48,904 bases of DNA from Bacteroidota bacterium. GTDB taxonomy: Bacteria > Bacteroidota > Bacteroidia > Sphingobacteriales > Sphingobacteriaceae. Shown here one piece after another: positions 16,265 through 24,107 of the stretch. Made by a program: the position numbers and the translations under genes. The DNA lies in NCBI GenBank assembly GCA_018266935.1, contig JAFDZL010000483.1:1-48904 (forward strand). Reading direction: 5' to 3'. The notes beneath the pieces are model-generated. The model was not told where the DNA came from and searched no databases. It worked only from the letters and a program-made list of their open reading frames with translations. The first letter of the stretch is position 1. Every line of letters begins with the position of its first letter.

Positions 16265-17443
16265 ATGGATCTTTTTAACTCCCGCTATATTTTACAGGAA
16301 AAGCGATGGCTTTGGATCGACTACGACAAGGGCATAAGCATTATGCTGGTTGGGTTTGGCCACTGTTGCATGATACTCAACGGTCACAATTTGCCTTTTG
16401 AGCGATATCCTTTCATCAATTACATCAATACTTTCCTCTATGGTTTCCGGATGCCCTTGTTTTTCATTGTATCCGGACTGCTTGTTGGGAAAAGCCTGAA
16501 CAAAAAAGGCGTTAAAGGTTATATAAGCGACCGTACCAACAATATCCTGTACCCTTTATTTGTGTGGGGGATCATCCAGGTGACGATGGAGCTTTTTGCT
16601 GCAAGTATCACGCATAATCATGTTACGGCAATGAACTACCTCGACCTGATCATCAGGCCGCGCGAGGACGGCCATTTCTGGTACCTGAATGCCTTGTTCT
16701 TCATTGGAAGTATTTATGCGATTCTAAAATCGAAACTCAAAATCCCGCCTTTAGCGCAGTTGGCGCTTGGTTTTGGATTATATTCAATCAACGCTTACAT
16801 CAGGCTCAACAGCCTCGATTTTGGCTTGTTCAATGACATTTGCGAGTACTATTTCTTCTTCGCACTTGGCGATGTCGTTTCAAAGATCATGCTTGCCGAA
16901 GGAAACATCGATCGCTTTTCGTCATGGAAAATATTCGTACCGCTGATCATCCTTTTCGTGGCCGTTCAATATTATTTTACAAAAGATAATATCAAGCCGA
17001 CCATATATGGTGTGGCTTATATAGAAAATATGCACCCCTTCCTTTTTATGGCAGAAGCGTTATTGGGCTGCGTTACTTCCGTCAGTTTTTCGTTCCTGCT
17101 GCAGAAATATAAGGTGCTAACCTTTATAAGGATCGTTGGTTATCATTCGTTGTTCATATACTGCATGCAGATCATCATGATGTCTGTCGCCCGCATCCTT
17201 TGTATGAATGTGTTCCATCTGTACAATGTTCCGGCATTGGTGCTCATCGTTTGGACGTCGGGCGTTATACTACCGGTATTCATCTACAATTTCTGCCTCA
17301 AATACGGGCTGTGGTGGTTATATACTTACCGGAAACCCGAGAAGCAGGTAGCCTACATGAAAACCGCCAATATTTTCTGGTTCGACCGGAAGAAGAAAGA
17401 CCCGGAAAAGAAGGAGCCATTGTACGATACGCTGGCTCCATAG
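16265..17443 (+). CDS. Acyltransferase 3 family membrane protein
   Basis: The 392-residue protein has about ten membrane helices and the Acyl_transf_3 layout: an N-terminal WIDYDKGISIMLVGFGHC with the conserved His, FRMPLFFIVSGLLVGKSL, a R-T-N-N-I-L-Y-P segment after the second helix, and REDGHFWYLNALF. It ends with a charged cytosolic tail (RKKKDPEKKEPLYDTLAP). Members transfer acetyl or other acyl groups onto sugars or surface polysaccharides from the inner membrane. The substrate cannot be read from sequence. It converges on the first of three beta-helix lipoprotein genes with a 6 bp gap. An AGG in tctcaaggatgg lies just before the start. Confidence 0.88.
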   Translation: MDLFNSRYILQEKRWLWIDYDKGISIMLVGFGHCCMILNGHNLPFERYPFINYINTFLYGFRMPLFFIVSGLLVGKSLNKKGVKGYISDRTNNILYPLFVWGIIQVTMELFAASITHNHVTAMNYLDLIIRPREDGHFWYLNALFFIGSIYAILKSKLKIPPLAQLALGFGLYSINAYIRLNSLDFGLFNDICEYYFFFALGDVVSKIMLAEGNIDRFSSWKIFVPLIILFVAVQYYFTKDNIKPTIYGVAYIENMHPFLFMAEALLGCVTSVSFSFLLQKYKVLTFIRIVGYHSLFIYCMQIIMMSVARILCMNVFHLYNVPALVLIVWTSGVILPVFIYNFCLKYGLWWLYTYRKPEKQVAYMKTANIFWFDRKKKDPEKKEPLYDTLAP

Positions 17444-17449
17444 CCATGT

Positions 17450-18454
17450 TTACGGTATGGTAACCAGGGTAGCCGGCAAGGTCGTTTCACTGAGCGACTT
17501 GTTATAGTAGTTCGTGCTCCATCCGGTTGGCACCAGGCTTCCGTAAGGGAGATAGGTGTCGTTCAATTCTCCATCAGACTTGATAAAATTCACATTGTTA
17601 GTGCTTATTTTGATGGCCGAGCTCGCTTTGCCCGACTGGTTCCAATAGTACAAGCCTACGTTGGTAAAGCTCTGTTGTTTGGCATAAATCCTGTTCTCGT
17701 AGATGGTCATGTTGGTGCCGCCTGATATTGCCATGCCACATTGGCCCGGGTCAACCAGGGTATTCCAGTTCGCGGTTACGTATGCGCCGCCTCCGTCGCC
17801 AAGCATGATACCGCTGCCGGTGCTGCTTGGACCACCACCGCGTATTTGGTTTGAATTCACCTGGATCGGGTCGGTTGCTGTTCCGCTGCTTTGATAAACG
17901 CTGATCGCATCTTCCGGATTGCTTTGGCCCTGGATATTCTGAAACTTGTTGCTGTTAATTCGGTTTCCGGTACCGGTAACGTTGTCAAATTGAACAAATT
18001 GGCCCCTCGGGAAAGGACCTTTCATATTCAGGCCAAAGTTACCTGATACGTTGATACCCTGGCTGCCAACTGCATAGACTCCTGTCGCGACGTTGTAAAG
18101 ATAAGTGCCACTGACCCTAACGTTCTTGCAGTTGCTGATAGTGATACCAACACCAGAACCGTTACCTACCTTACAACTGCTGATCAATATATTCGAACAA
18201 TTGACCAGGGTAATACTTGTCGTCGAGATGCCATAGATAGTGATGTTGCTCCGGCCATAGTAATAAATTGGCGCGGAAGCTCTGAATGTTACTGACAATG
18301 CATTGGACTTAAAATTTGGCCGGTTGGTTAACTGAGCGGTTGTATCCGTCGTTGCCGGTTCGAGATTTGCCTCTTTTTTGCACGCACTAAAGCTCGACAG
18401 AGCAAGTCCGAGCATGGCAAAGGCTTGCCATGTCTTTAGGGCTGTTACTTTCAT
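17450..18454 (-). CDS. Right-handed beta-helix lipoprotein, paralogue 1
   Basis: This 334-residue protein has a signal peptide ending in a lipobox-like SFSAC followed by KKE, a pattern compatible with surface display of Bacteroidota lipoproteins. From about residue 65 short N-rich turns repeat about every 20-25 residues (SNITIYGISTTSITLVNCSN, ILISSCKVGNG, ITISNCKNVRVSGTYLYN), as in right-handed parallel beta-helix proteins of the pectate-lyase/NosD fold. A strongly conserved block among the three paralogues is EDAISVYQSSGT, then QIRGGGPSSTGSGIMLGDGG and GQCGMAISGGTNMTI. Function is unknown; a polysaccharide ligand or substrate is a guess from the fold. The start region shares the leader cccaaaacaaATG with its paralogues. 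Confidence 0.8.
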   Translation of the reverse strand: MKVTALKTWQAFAMLGLALSSFSACKKEANLEPATTDTTAQLTNRPNFKSNALSVTFRASAPIYYYGRSNITIYGISTTSITLVNCSNILISSCKVGNGSGVGITISNCKNVRVSGTYLYNVATGVYAVGSQGINVSGNFGLNMKGPFPRGQFVQFDNVTGTGNRINSNKFQNIQGQSNPEDAISVYQSSGTATDPIQVNSNQIRGGGPSSTGSGIMLGDGGGAYVTANWNTLVDPGQCGMAISGGTNMTIYENRIYAKQQSFTNVGLYYWNQSGKASSAIKISTNNVNFIKSDGELNDTYLPYGSLVPTGWSTNYYNKSLSETTLPATLVTIP

Positions 18455-18693
18455 TTGTTTTGGGTAGTTTAATTAACCAGCGTTAATTTCTGCTACAAAA
18501 TTACTTATAGGTTTCTGAAATACAAGTTTTGAGAAAATAATTTTATATAAAAGAAAATATCAGCCATATTTAACGCATTTGTTTTTAGTCAATTAAACAT
18601 TAAATTTTTTTTGATTTAGCTTGAAATTACATTTGGCCCTTTTGCGGAGATTTCCGAAAGGCTACTTGCATTTCACATAAAACAGTTGCTTGA

Positions 18694-19656
18694 TCACGGG
18701 AGAGTAAACAAGGTTGCCGGTAATGTCGATTCACTCAATGTGAGATCGAGATAATTAGTATTCCATCCAGTTGGTATGGCGTCTCCGGTGGCCAGAAAAG
18801 CATTATTAAGCTGGCCGTTGCTCGCTGTGAAATTGATCGCATTATTGCTAATCGTAACTACTGAGCTTGGTTTGCCCGATTGGTTCCAGTAATATAAACC
18901 AACGTTTGTAAAGGTCTGTTTTTTGCCATAAATTTTGTTTTCGCTGACAGTGATATTTGTGCCACCCGCTATTCCAATACCGCACTGCCCCGGATCAACC
19001 AGTATATTCCGGTTTGCGGTTATGTATGACCCGCCTCCGTCACCAACCATAATACCGCTGCCGGTATTGCTTGGCCCTCCGCCGCGTATCTCATTGTGAT
19101 TTACGTGGAGCGGATCGTCAGGTGTCCCGCTGCTTTGGTAAATACTGATCGCATCTTCGCCATTGCTTTGTCCAGGTATATTCTGAAATTTATTGCTGTC
19201 AATATGGTTCCCTGGCCCGGTAACATTATCAAACTGAACAAACTGACCGCTGGGGAAGGGGCCCCTCATGTTCAGGCCAAAGTTGCCGGAGACATTGACA
19301 GCCTGGCTATCAACCGCGTAAACACCAGTGGTCAAATTATAAAGATAAGTGCCGCGCACAGTTACACTGCTGCAGCCGTTAATCGTTATGCCTGCATTTG
19401 CACTATTGCCAACCTTGCAGTTGACGATAGAAATGTTTGAACAATTTACCAGCATTATACTTGTCGTTGAAATTCCGCTGATCGTAATATTACTTTTATT
19501 ATAAAAGACAATTGGCGTGGAAATTTTAAAGCTTGTGTCTGCAGTTCCCGCAGGCGCAGACTGAACGGTCGTCTCTTTCTTGCATGCGTCAAAGCTCAAG
19601 ACGATCAGTCCAATAATGGCGGGTATATGCCACATCCTATAAGCAGCTGCTTTCAT
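18694..19656 (-). CDS. Right-handed beta-helix lipoprotein, paralogue 2
   Basis: At 320 residues this is the shortest of the three tandem copies. The signal peptide ends LIVLSFDAC followed by KKE. It lacks the segment between the lipobox and the helix (the RPNFKS...LSVTF stretch of paralogues 1 and 3) and goes almost directly to SFKISTPIVFYNKSNITISG. The rest aligns closely: GISTTSIMLVNCSN, TYLYNLTTGVYAVDSQ, NMRGPFPSGQFVQFDN, EDAISIYQSSGT, IRGGGPSNTGSGIMVGDGGG. The 239 bp upstream and the distinct leader (ctacgcaaaaccATG) suggest its own promoter. Function is unknown, as for its neighbours. Confidence 0.8.
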   Translation of the reverse strand: MKAAAYRMWHIPAIIGLIVLSFDACKKETTVQSAPAGTADTSFKISTPIVFYNKSNITISGISTTSIMLVNCSNISIVNCKVGNSANAGITINGCSSVTVRGTYLYNLTTGVYAVDSQAVNVSGNFGLNMRGPFPSGQFVQFDNVTGPGNHIDSNKFQNIPGQSNGEDAISIYQSSGTPDDPLHVNHNEIRGGGPSNTGSGIMVGDGGGSYITANRNILVDPGQCGIGIAGGTNITVSENKIYGKKQTFTNVGLYYWNQSGKPSSVVTISNNAINFTASNGQLNNAFLATGDAIPTGWNTNYLDLTLSESTLPATLFTLP

Positions 19657-20080
19657 GGTTTTGCGTAGTTTAAATGATCAGTATATAACCGTGATTTGAA
19701 GCTACTTATAAGTGCATATAATAAAAATGATAGTAGTCTGTAATTAGAATGATAGCGATCATAAATTTACCCGAAAGGGAAATTTTGCAAATGGGGTCTA
19801 TGTAACCGGTTTAGGTTTAATAAAAGCGCTTATTTTCTTTAGCTGTGGCCAAGAGATTCGCTAAGAATAAAGCGTTGGCTTTTAAATGAGAACCAGGAAA
19901 AATGTTCTTAAAAAAATTCAATAAAGCCGGATGCATTGTGGAGTAAAGCGTTCGAAATTTTTTAGCGTGCAACAGACTAAAGGACATAAAACCACTGAGA
20001 GGGCTCTCACTGTTTCCGTAAGCAAAACCGCCCTATAAACGTGATTATAGAGCGGTTTTGAAAAAGAGGTTTTTTGACTG
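19657..20080. other. Intergenic region between beta-helix paralogues 2 and 3
   Basis: This 424 bp gap holds the terminator of paralogue 3 (20024-20059), a short palindrome tgagag-gg-ctctca at 19996-20009, and the AT-rich upstream region of paralogue 2. A minus-strand frame across 19918-20292 looks non-coding. Confidence 0.5.
20024..20059 (-). terminator. Terminator of beta-helix paralogue 3
   Basis: Stem aaaaccgc/gcggtttt continues through one mismatch into ctataa/ttatag around the loop acgtga. On the minus strand it ends in TTTT; it starts 22 bp after the stop of the gene at 20081. Confidence 0.75.
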
Positions 20081-21088
20081 TTAGGGTATGGTAACCAGTG
20101 TATCCGGTAAAGTGAGTTCACCGAGCGATTTGTTGTAATAATTTGTGCTCCATCCGGTTGGCATAGCTGCGCCCCATTGCAAATAGGTATTATTAAGCTC
20201 ACCATCGTACATGGTGAAATTGACAGCATTGCTGCCGATGGTAATACCGGAGCTTGCCTGGCCCGATTGGTTCCAATAATATACGCCAACATTCGAGAAA
20301 CTCTGCTGTTTCGAATAAATATTATTCTGATAAATGGTCATGTTAGTACCACCGGCTACCGCCATTCCGTATTGACCGGGGTCCACCAGCGTATTCCATT
20401 TAGCAACTACATTTGAACCGCCGCCATCGCCGAGCATAATGCCGCCGCCGGTGCTGCTTGGGCCACCGCCACGGATCTGGTTCAGGTTTACCTGGATCGG
20501 GTCGGCTGCAGTTCCGTTGCTTTGATAAATATTGATAGCGTCTTCGGGGTAACTTTGCCCCAGGATGTTTTGAAATTTATTGCTGTTGATCCGGTTGCCA
20601 GTCCCATATACATTATTAAACTGGACGAACTGCCCGCGCGGGAAAGGCCCCTGCATGTTTAATGCATAATTGCCGGAAACGTTAATGCCCTGGCTTTGTA
20701 TGGCATAAACACCGGTTGATACATTGTAGATGTAGGTTCCTGACACCCTCACATTCGTACATTTGTAAATAGTGACACCTACGCCTGCATTCGGCCCGAT
20801 CCGGCAGTTTGTGATCATGATATTCGAGCAGTTGTTAAGCGTAATACTTGGAGTTGAAATACCACTTATGGTTAAATTGCTTTGATTGTTTAATGTGATC
20901 GGAGCGGAGGTTACAAATGTCACCGCCAAAGCAGAGGTTTTAAAATCAGGACGATTGCCTGAATGGGATAATGCCGTTTGTGTTGTCATCGGCTCAATGT
21001 TAGCATCTCTCTTGCACGCGCTGAAAAATATCAGCATCAGTCCGAGTACGGCAAAGCTGCGCCATACCCTTTGGGTTGTTTCTTTCAT
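20081..21088 (-). CDS. Right-handed beta-helix lipoprotein, paralogue 3
   Basis: This 335-residue copy is closest to paralogue 1. Its signal peptide ends LMLIFFSAC followed by KRD. It has the N-terminal extension NRPDFKTSALAVTF, then the beta-helix coils (SNLTISGISTPSITLNNCSN, IMITNCRIGPNAG, VRVSGTYIYNVSTG), the block EDAINIYQSNGTAADPIQ, IRGGGPSSTGGGIMLGDGGG and the C-terminal PTGWSTNYYNKSLGELTLP shared by all three. It has its own strong terminator (20024-20059) and a 323 bp upstream region. The three genes probably arose by tandem duplication; sequence drift suggests it is not very recent. Function unknown. Confidence 0.8.
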   Translation of the reverse strand: MKETTQRVWRSFAVLGLMLIFFSACKRDANIEPMTTQTALSHSGNRPDFKTSALAVTFVTSAPITLNNQSNLTISGISTPSITLNNCSNIMITNCRIGPNAGVGVTIYKCTNVRVSGTYIYNVSTGVYAIQSQGINVSGNYALNMQGPFPRGQFVQFNNVYGTGNRINSNKFQNILGQSYPEDAINIYQSNGTAADPIQVNLNQIRGGGPSSTGGGIMLGDGGGSNVVAKWNTLVDPGQYGMAVAGGTNMTIYQNNIYSKQQSFSNVGVYYWNQSGQASSGITIGSNAVNFTMYDGELNNTYLQWGAAMPTGWSTNYYNKSLGELTLPDTLVTIP

Positions 21089-21411
21089 TTTGTTTTGGGT
21101 GTTCTTTAAATTAATTAGTGAGGGCTAATACGAGGGTTATTAACCATTAGTTATATTTATATTTTCTTTGTTGAAAATAATTTTATAATGTGGAAAATAT
21201 TTTAAATTACAATGCCTGTAAGCCAGGCGTTTATGAGTGCCGCAAAAATTAATGTTGAAACTTCAATTTTAAAAATGTTCATAATTACATGAGTTCAACA
21301 ATCGAAGTAATGAGCGTGGCGCTGACTTTCGACGGCACGAAGTTTTGTTGTAATGGCTGATTTTGATTATCACATCATTTTATCATATTTACACCGAAAA
21401 ATAATTTGATC
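21089..21411. other. Divergent intergenic region, paralogue 3 / EVE gene
   Basis: AT-rich, carries the shared leader of the beta-helix genes at 21089-21120 and a weak hairpin cctg-taag-ccagg near 21212. No exact -7 box is seen for either gene. Confidence 0.4.
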
Positions 21412-21816
21412 ATGAACTATTGGCTTGTCAAATCAGAACCTGAGAAATACAGCTGGGAAAAATTCAAAAAAGATGGCCGTACCATGTGGGACGGTGTGCG
21501 CAATTTTGCTGCTCGCAACAACCTGAAAGCAATGAAAACCGGCGACCTGGTGCTTTACTACCATAGCAACGAAGGAAAAGATATCGTCGGCATAGCCAAA
21601 GTGGTTAAAGAACACTACCAGGATCCGACAACTGACGATACCAACTGGGTCGTAGTTGACTTGTCGCCTGTAGAAAGCCTCAAAAAGTCGGTCACTTTAG
21701 AACAGGTCAAAGCCGATGCGTTGCTGAAGGATATGCAGTTGGCAAGACTGGGGAGATTATCCGTTTCAGCTGTGACTAAGGAGGAGTTCGATAAAGTACT
21801 CGCCCTGGGCTCCTGA
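21412..21816 (+). CDS. EVE domain protein (PUA-like modified-base reader)
   Basis: The product is 134 residues from the ATG at 21412; a TTG two codons earlier is less likely because MNYWLVKSEPEKYSW is the standard family N-terminus. Conserved EVE features are WDGVRNFAARNNLKAMKTGDLVLYYHS, then GIAKVVKEHYQDPTTDD and WVVVDLSPVESL. The fold is related to PUA and YTH domains and binds modified nucleic-acid bases; bacterial members are small soluble proteins with unsettled roles. It is convergent with the lipoprotein at 21822, with a 5 bp gap. Confidence 0.92.
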   Translation: MNYWLVKSEPEKYSWEKFKKDGRTMWDGVRNFAARNNLKAMKTGDLVLYYHSNEGKDIVGIAKVVKEHYQDPTTDDTNWVVVDLSPVESLKKSVTLEQVKADALLKDMQLARLGRLSVSAVTKEEFDKVLALGS

Positions 21817-21821
21817 TCTTG

Positions 21822-22160
21822 CTAAAAATTACCGTAAAATTTTGAAATATCGAAATACACGTCGATTTTTTTGCCATCGGCTGTAAGCACGTGTATCAGG
21901 TCGAACGGTTTATCGTCTTTGAACAACAACGCCTGGCCCTGTGATCTGTATCCCGGATATTTTTGTCTCAGCCAGGCGTATTCGGCATCAACGCCGGGCT
22001 GCTCATGCGTTTCATTAATGATGATGGCTTTGTCGAGTGAGGAACCGTCACGGTCGGCCGATTGAGCTGAGGTCTCAGTAGTTATCACGTTTTTGTGGCT
22101 TGCGCAGGAAGCTGCAAACAGTGACAGGGCAACCAGGACCGCTGCAAATGATCTTTTCAT
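21822..22160 (-). CDS. Small conserved lipoprotein
   Basis: The 112-residue product begins MKRSFAAVLVALSLFAASC, a lipoprotein signal with lipobox FAASC. The mature half has an acidic start and a compact C-terminal domain (DAEYAWLRQKYPGYRSQG, ALLFKDDKPFDLIHVLTADG, KKIDVYFDISKFYGNF) that resembles small conserved proteins I associate with Sphingobacteriaceae and Chitinophagaceae. The function is not known. It lies 60 bp downstream of the thioesterase gene on the same strand and may be a separate unit. Confidence 0.8.
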   Translation of the reverse strand: MKRSFAAVLVALSLFAASCASHKNVITTETSAQSADRDGSSLDKAIIINETHEQPGVDAEYAWLRQKYPGYRSQGQALLFKDDKPFDLIHVLTADGKKIDVYFDISKFYGNF

Positions 22161-22220
22161 GTCAATAAGGTTTTTAGTTAAAGATGAAAATCTTTAGCTA
22201 ATTCCATAACATGGCAATTT

Positions 22221-22742
22221 TTATTTCTCTTCGGTAATAAACAATGCTTTCAGTTCAGTGGCGTCATCGGGCTTCATCTTTCCGCCCAGTATCAGGCGCA
22301 ATTGCCGGCGGCGAAGCGCCCCGTCATATATTGCCTTATCTTCCTCCGTCTCTGGGCGGATAGAGGGAACAGGGATGGTTCGGCCGCTCTGATCCACAGC
22401 TACGAAAGTATAATAAGCTTCGTTGCTCTTTACTTTAGTTCCCGACGGTACATTTTGCGCCCAAACATCAAGCCTTACCTCAACTGAAGTGGTGAATGCC
22501 CTTGTAACTTTCGCTTCAATGGTAACTACGTCGCCCAGCTTGATGGCATGTTTGAACGAAACATTATCAACTGAGGCAGTGACCACGATGCGGTTACAAT
22601 GCTTCTGCGCGGATATAGCAGCGGCAATATCCATCCAGTGCAGTAGGCGGCCGCCCATCAGGTTGTGCAGCGTATTGGTATCGTTAGGCAATACCAGTTC
22701 ATTCATGATGGTCAGCGATTCTTTGGGCGTCCTGGATGTCAT
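22221..22742 (-). CDS. Acyl-CoA thioesterase, hotdog fold
   Basis: The 173-residue protein matches the YciA/ACOT7-type cytosolic thioesterases that hydrolyse acyl-CoA to free acid and CoA. The active-site region is LPNDTNTLHNLMGGRLLHWMD with the conserved Asn/Asp. Then follow IVVTASVDNVSFKHAIKLGD and VEVRLDVWAQNVPSG, the central hotdog strands, and SNEAYYTFVAVDQSG. A -7 box (TATATTTG, 22760-22767 on the minus strand) lies 17 bp upstream, so it is likely the first gene of its unit. The true acyl chain preference cannot be read from sequence. Confidence 0.92.
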   Translation of the reverse strand: MTSRTPKESLTIMNELVLPNDTNTLHNLMGGRLLHWMDIAAAISAQKHCNRIVVTASVDNVSFKHAIKLGDVVTIEAKVTRAFTTSVEVRLDVWAQNVPSGTKVKSNEAYYTFVAVDQSGRTIPVPSIRPETEEDKAIYDGALRRRQLRLILGGKMKPDDATELKALFITEEK

Positions 22743-22759
22743 GGGGCGGTAATTTGCGG

Positions 22760-22767
22760 CAAATATA
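22760..22767 (-). promoter_or_regulatory. -7 promoter box (TATATTTG) of the thioesterase gene
   Basis: Exact TAnnTTTG match on the minus strand, 17 bp before the ATG at 22742. It falls just beyond the stop of the T9SS plug gene (22775), so the two genes can be separately transcribed. No clear -33 box. Confidence 0.4.
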
Positions 22768-22774
22768 AATAATC

Positions 22775-24040
22775 CTACCTTCTTACCGTATTCAATGGCC
22801 GGTAACCAACCAATTCAGTCCAGCGGGCGCCGGCCGGGTGGTAATAAACAAAGATTTGGTATTCATTTTCGGTTTCATAGTGCGAACCACAGAAAGCGGC
22901 ATCATCAGGTTTCTGTGCCCCGTTCGGCAACCAGACATATTCATAATCGTACACACCCTGTTTCAGGAAAAGCTGGATGTGGTAGTGCCTGTCTGCCGGG
23001 TCGTAATAGAGTTTATTGGCATCGTCCAATCTATAATTATTGAATTGTCCGACAATATAGACTGAGCCTTCATTCGTGCTTTTTGCTGACGCCAGCGTAA
23101 AATAAATATGCGCGTAATCGCCATCTATTCTTGCATCGCCGTTATAATCAGTATTGCCTGGGAAAAACTTGCCGTTGTTGTCGTAATAGAAGGCGTAGTT
23201 CGGCCGGTCATTGGTTGGATCGGGCAGCAGCACGACAGTATTTGCCGTGTCGCGATAGATATGAGCGATGCGATCCGAATTTATTTTAAGGCTGCGGGTA
23301 TCAAAATGGCGGAATTCATTCAACCCATGGAAGTCAAATGTGCCGATGTCATTATAGATCATCCGGGTACCCTGGATGCTTGATGGCTGCGTACTTATTT
23401 GTATGGTCTCGTTTCGACGGTTCTGCGTAATTATTGCCTTCAGGTCATAGTTGGGGTTTTGCACAAGCAAGTTGCCGTAGTTGAGCTCAAAGTTGATCTT
23501 CTGGTTAGTTTGTTTCAATGAAAGATCGTTGGAAGGAACGATCTCGCCCATCAGTGAAACTTTGGATGATAATACATAAAAGCGTTCCGTCAGCACCATT
23601 TTGTTTTGATCGCCATCCTCGTAAACTTTCAGCACATAATTGCCTGGTATTTTGGGGCTGATGTACTCATTCGGAAATTTCAGTTCATAGTGCGTGTATT
23701 TCTGAATAGTAGAAGTTGAATAGTTATAATCGCGTATCTGGTCTTCGTTAAAGCCGGTCAGGTATTCGGTTGACGGCAGGTTAGACGAGTTCCAATTCTC
23801 ATCGCAATGCTCGATAGTATAATAGAAATTGCGGCTGCCGCCGTTCAGATCATCGAAAGCTAAAAGCAGTTGGTTTGTTGAACCCAATTCGATCAATGGG
23901 AATGATTGCTCCTTTTTACTATTGTAAAGCTCGACGGTTTTGATCCCCGGCATGAACACCTGGTTGTCGTATTGAGGTTTTTGAGCGAACGAGCTTAAGG
24001 ACGTGATTAAAAAAATGCAGGTAAACAGGACTTTGCTCAT
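22775..24040 (-). CDS. Type IX secretion system plug protein (DUF5103)
   Basis: The 421-residue protein has a signal peptide (MSKVLFTCIFLITSLSSFAQ) and the DUF5103 pattern, now described as the type IX secretion plug family. Recognisable parts are YDNQVFMPGIKTVELYN, FPLIELGSTNQLLLAFDDL, the YTIEHCDENWNSSNL segment, a central immunoglobulin-like domain (PGNYVLKVYEDGDQNKMVLTERFYV) and the C-terminal VYIVGQFNNYRLDDANKLYYD with YDYEYVWLPNG. By analogy with the Flavobacterium SprA structure it plugs the periplasmic side of the outer-membrane channel. No other type IX genes are in the window. The ABC-F gene lies upstream on the same strand, separated by a word repeat. Confidence 0.88.
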   Translation of the reverse strand: MSKVLFTCIFLITSLSSFAQKPQYDNQVFMPGIKTVELYNSKKEQSFPLIELGSTNQLLLAFDDLNGGSRNFYYTIEHCDENWNSSNLPSTEYLTGFNEDQIRDYNYSTSTIQKYTHYELKFPNEYISPKIPGNYVLKVYEDGDQNKMVLTERFYVLSSKVSLMGEIVPSNDLSLKQTNQKINFELNYGNLLVQNPNYDLKAIITQNRRNETIQISTQPSSIQGTRMIYNDIGTFDFHGLNEFRHFDTRSLKINSDRIAHIYRDTANTVVLLPDPTNDRPNYAFYYDNNGKFFPGNTDYNGDARIDGDYAHIYFTLASAKSTNEGSVYIVGQFNNYRLDDANKLYYDPADRHYHIQLFLKQGVYDYEYVWLPNGAQKPDDAAFCGSHYETENEYQIFVYYHPAGARWTELVGYRPLNTVRR

Positions 24041-24074
24041 AGTTTTCTAATTAAGTCGAGTGACATATATCCCC

Positions 24075-24107
24075 TAATCACCAGTCACAAATTGACCAAT
24101 CACTAAC
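24075..24107. repeat. Word repeat between ABC-F and T9SS plug genes
   Basis: Nonamers accagtcac (24080-24088) and accaatcac (24095-24103) differ at one base and are set among related words (aatcacc, attgacc, cactaac). The repeat stops exactly at the stop codon of the ABC-F gene. Confidence 0.65.

Noticed and set aside
19918..20292. Open frame of 124 codons on the minus strand
   Set aside because: It overlaps the 3' end of the third beta-helix gene in another frame and crosses its terminator.
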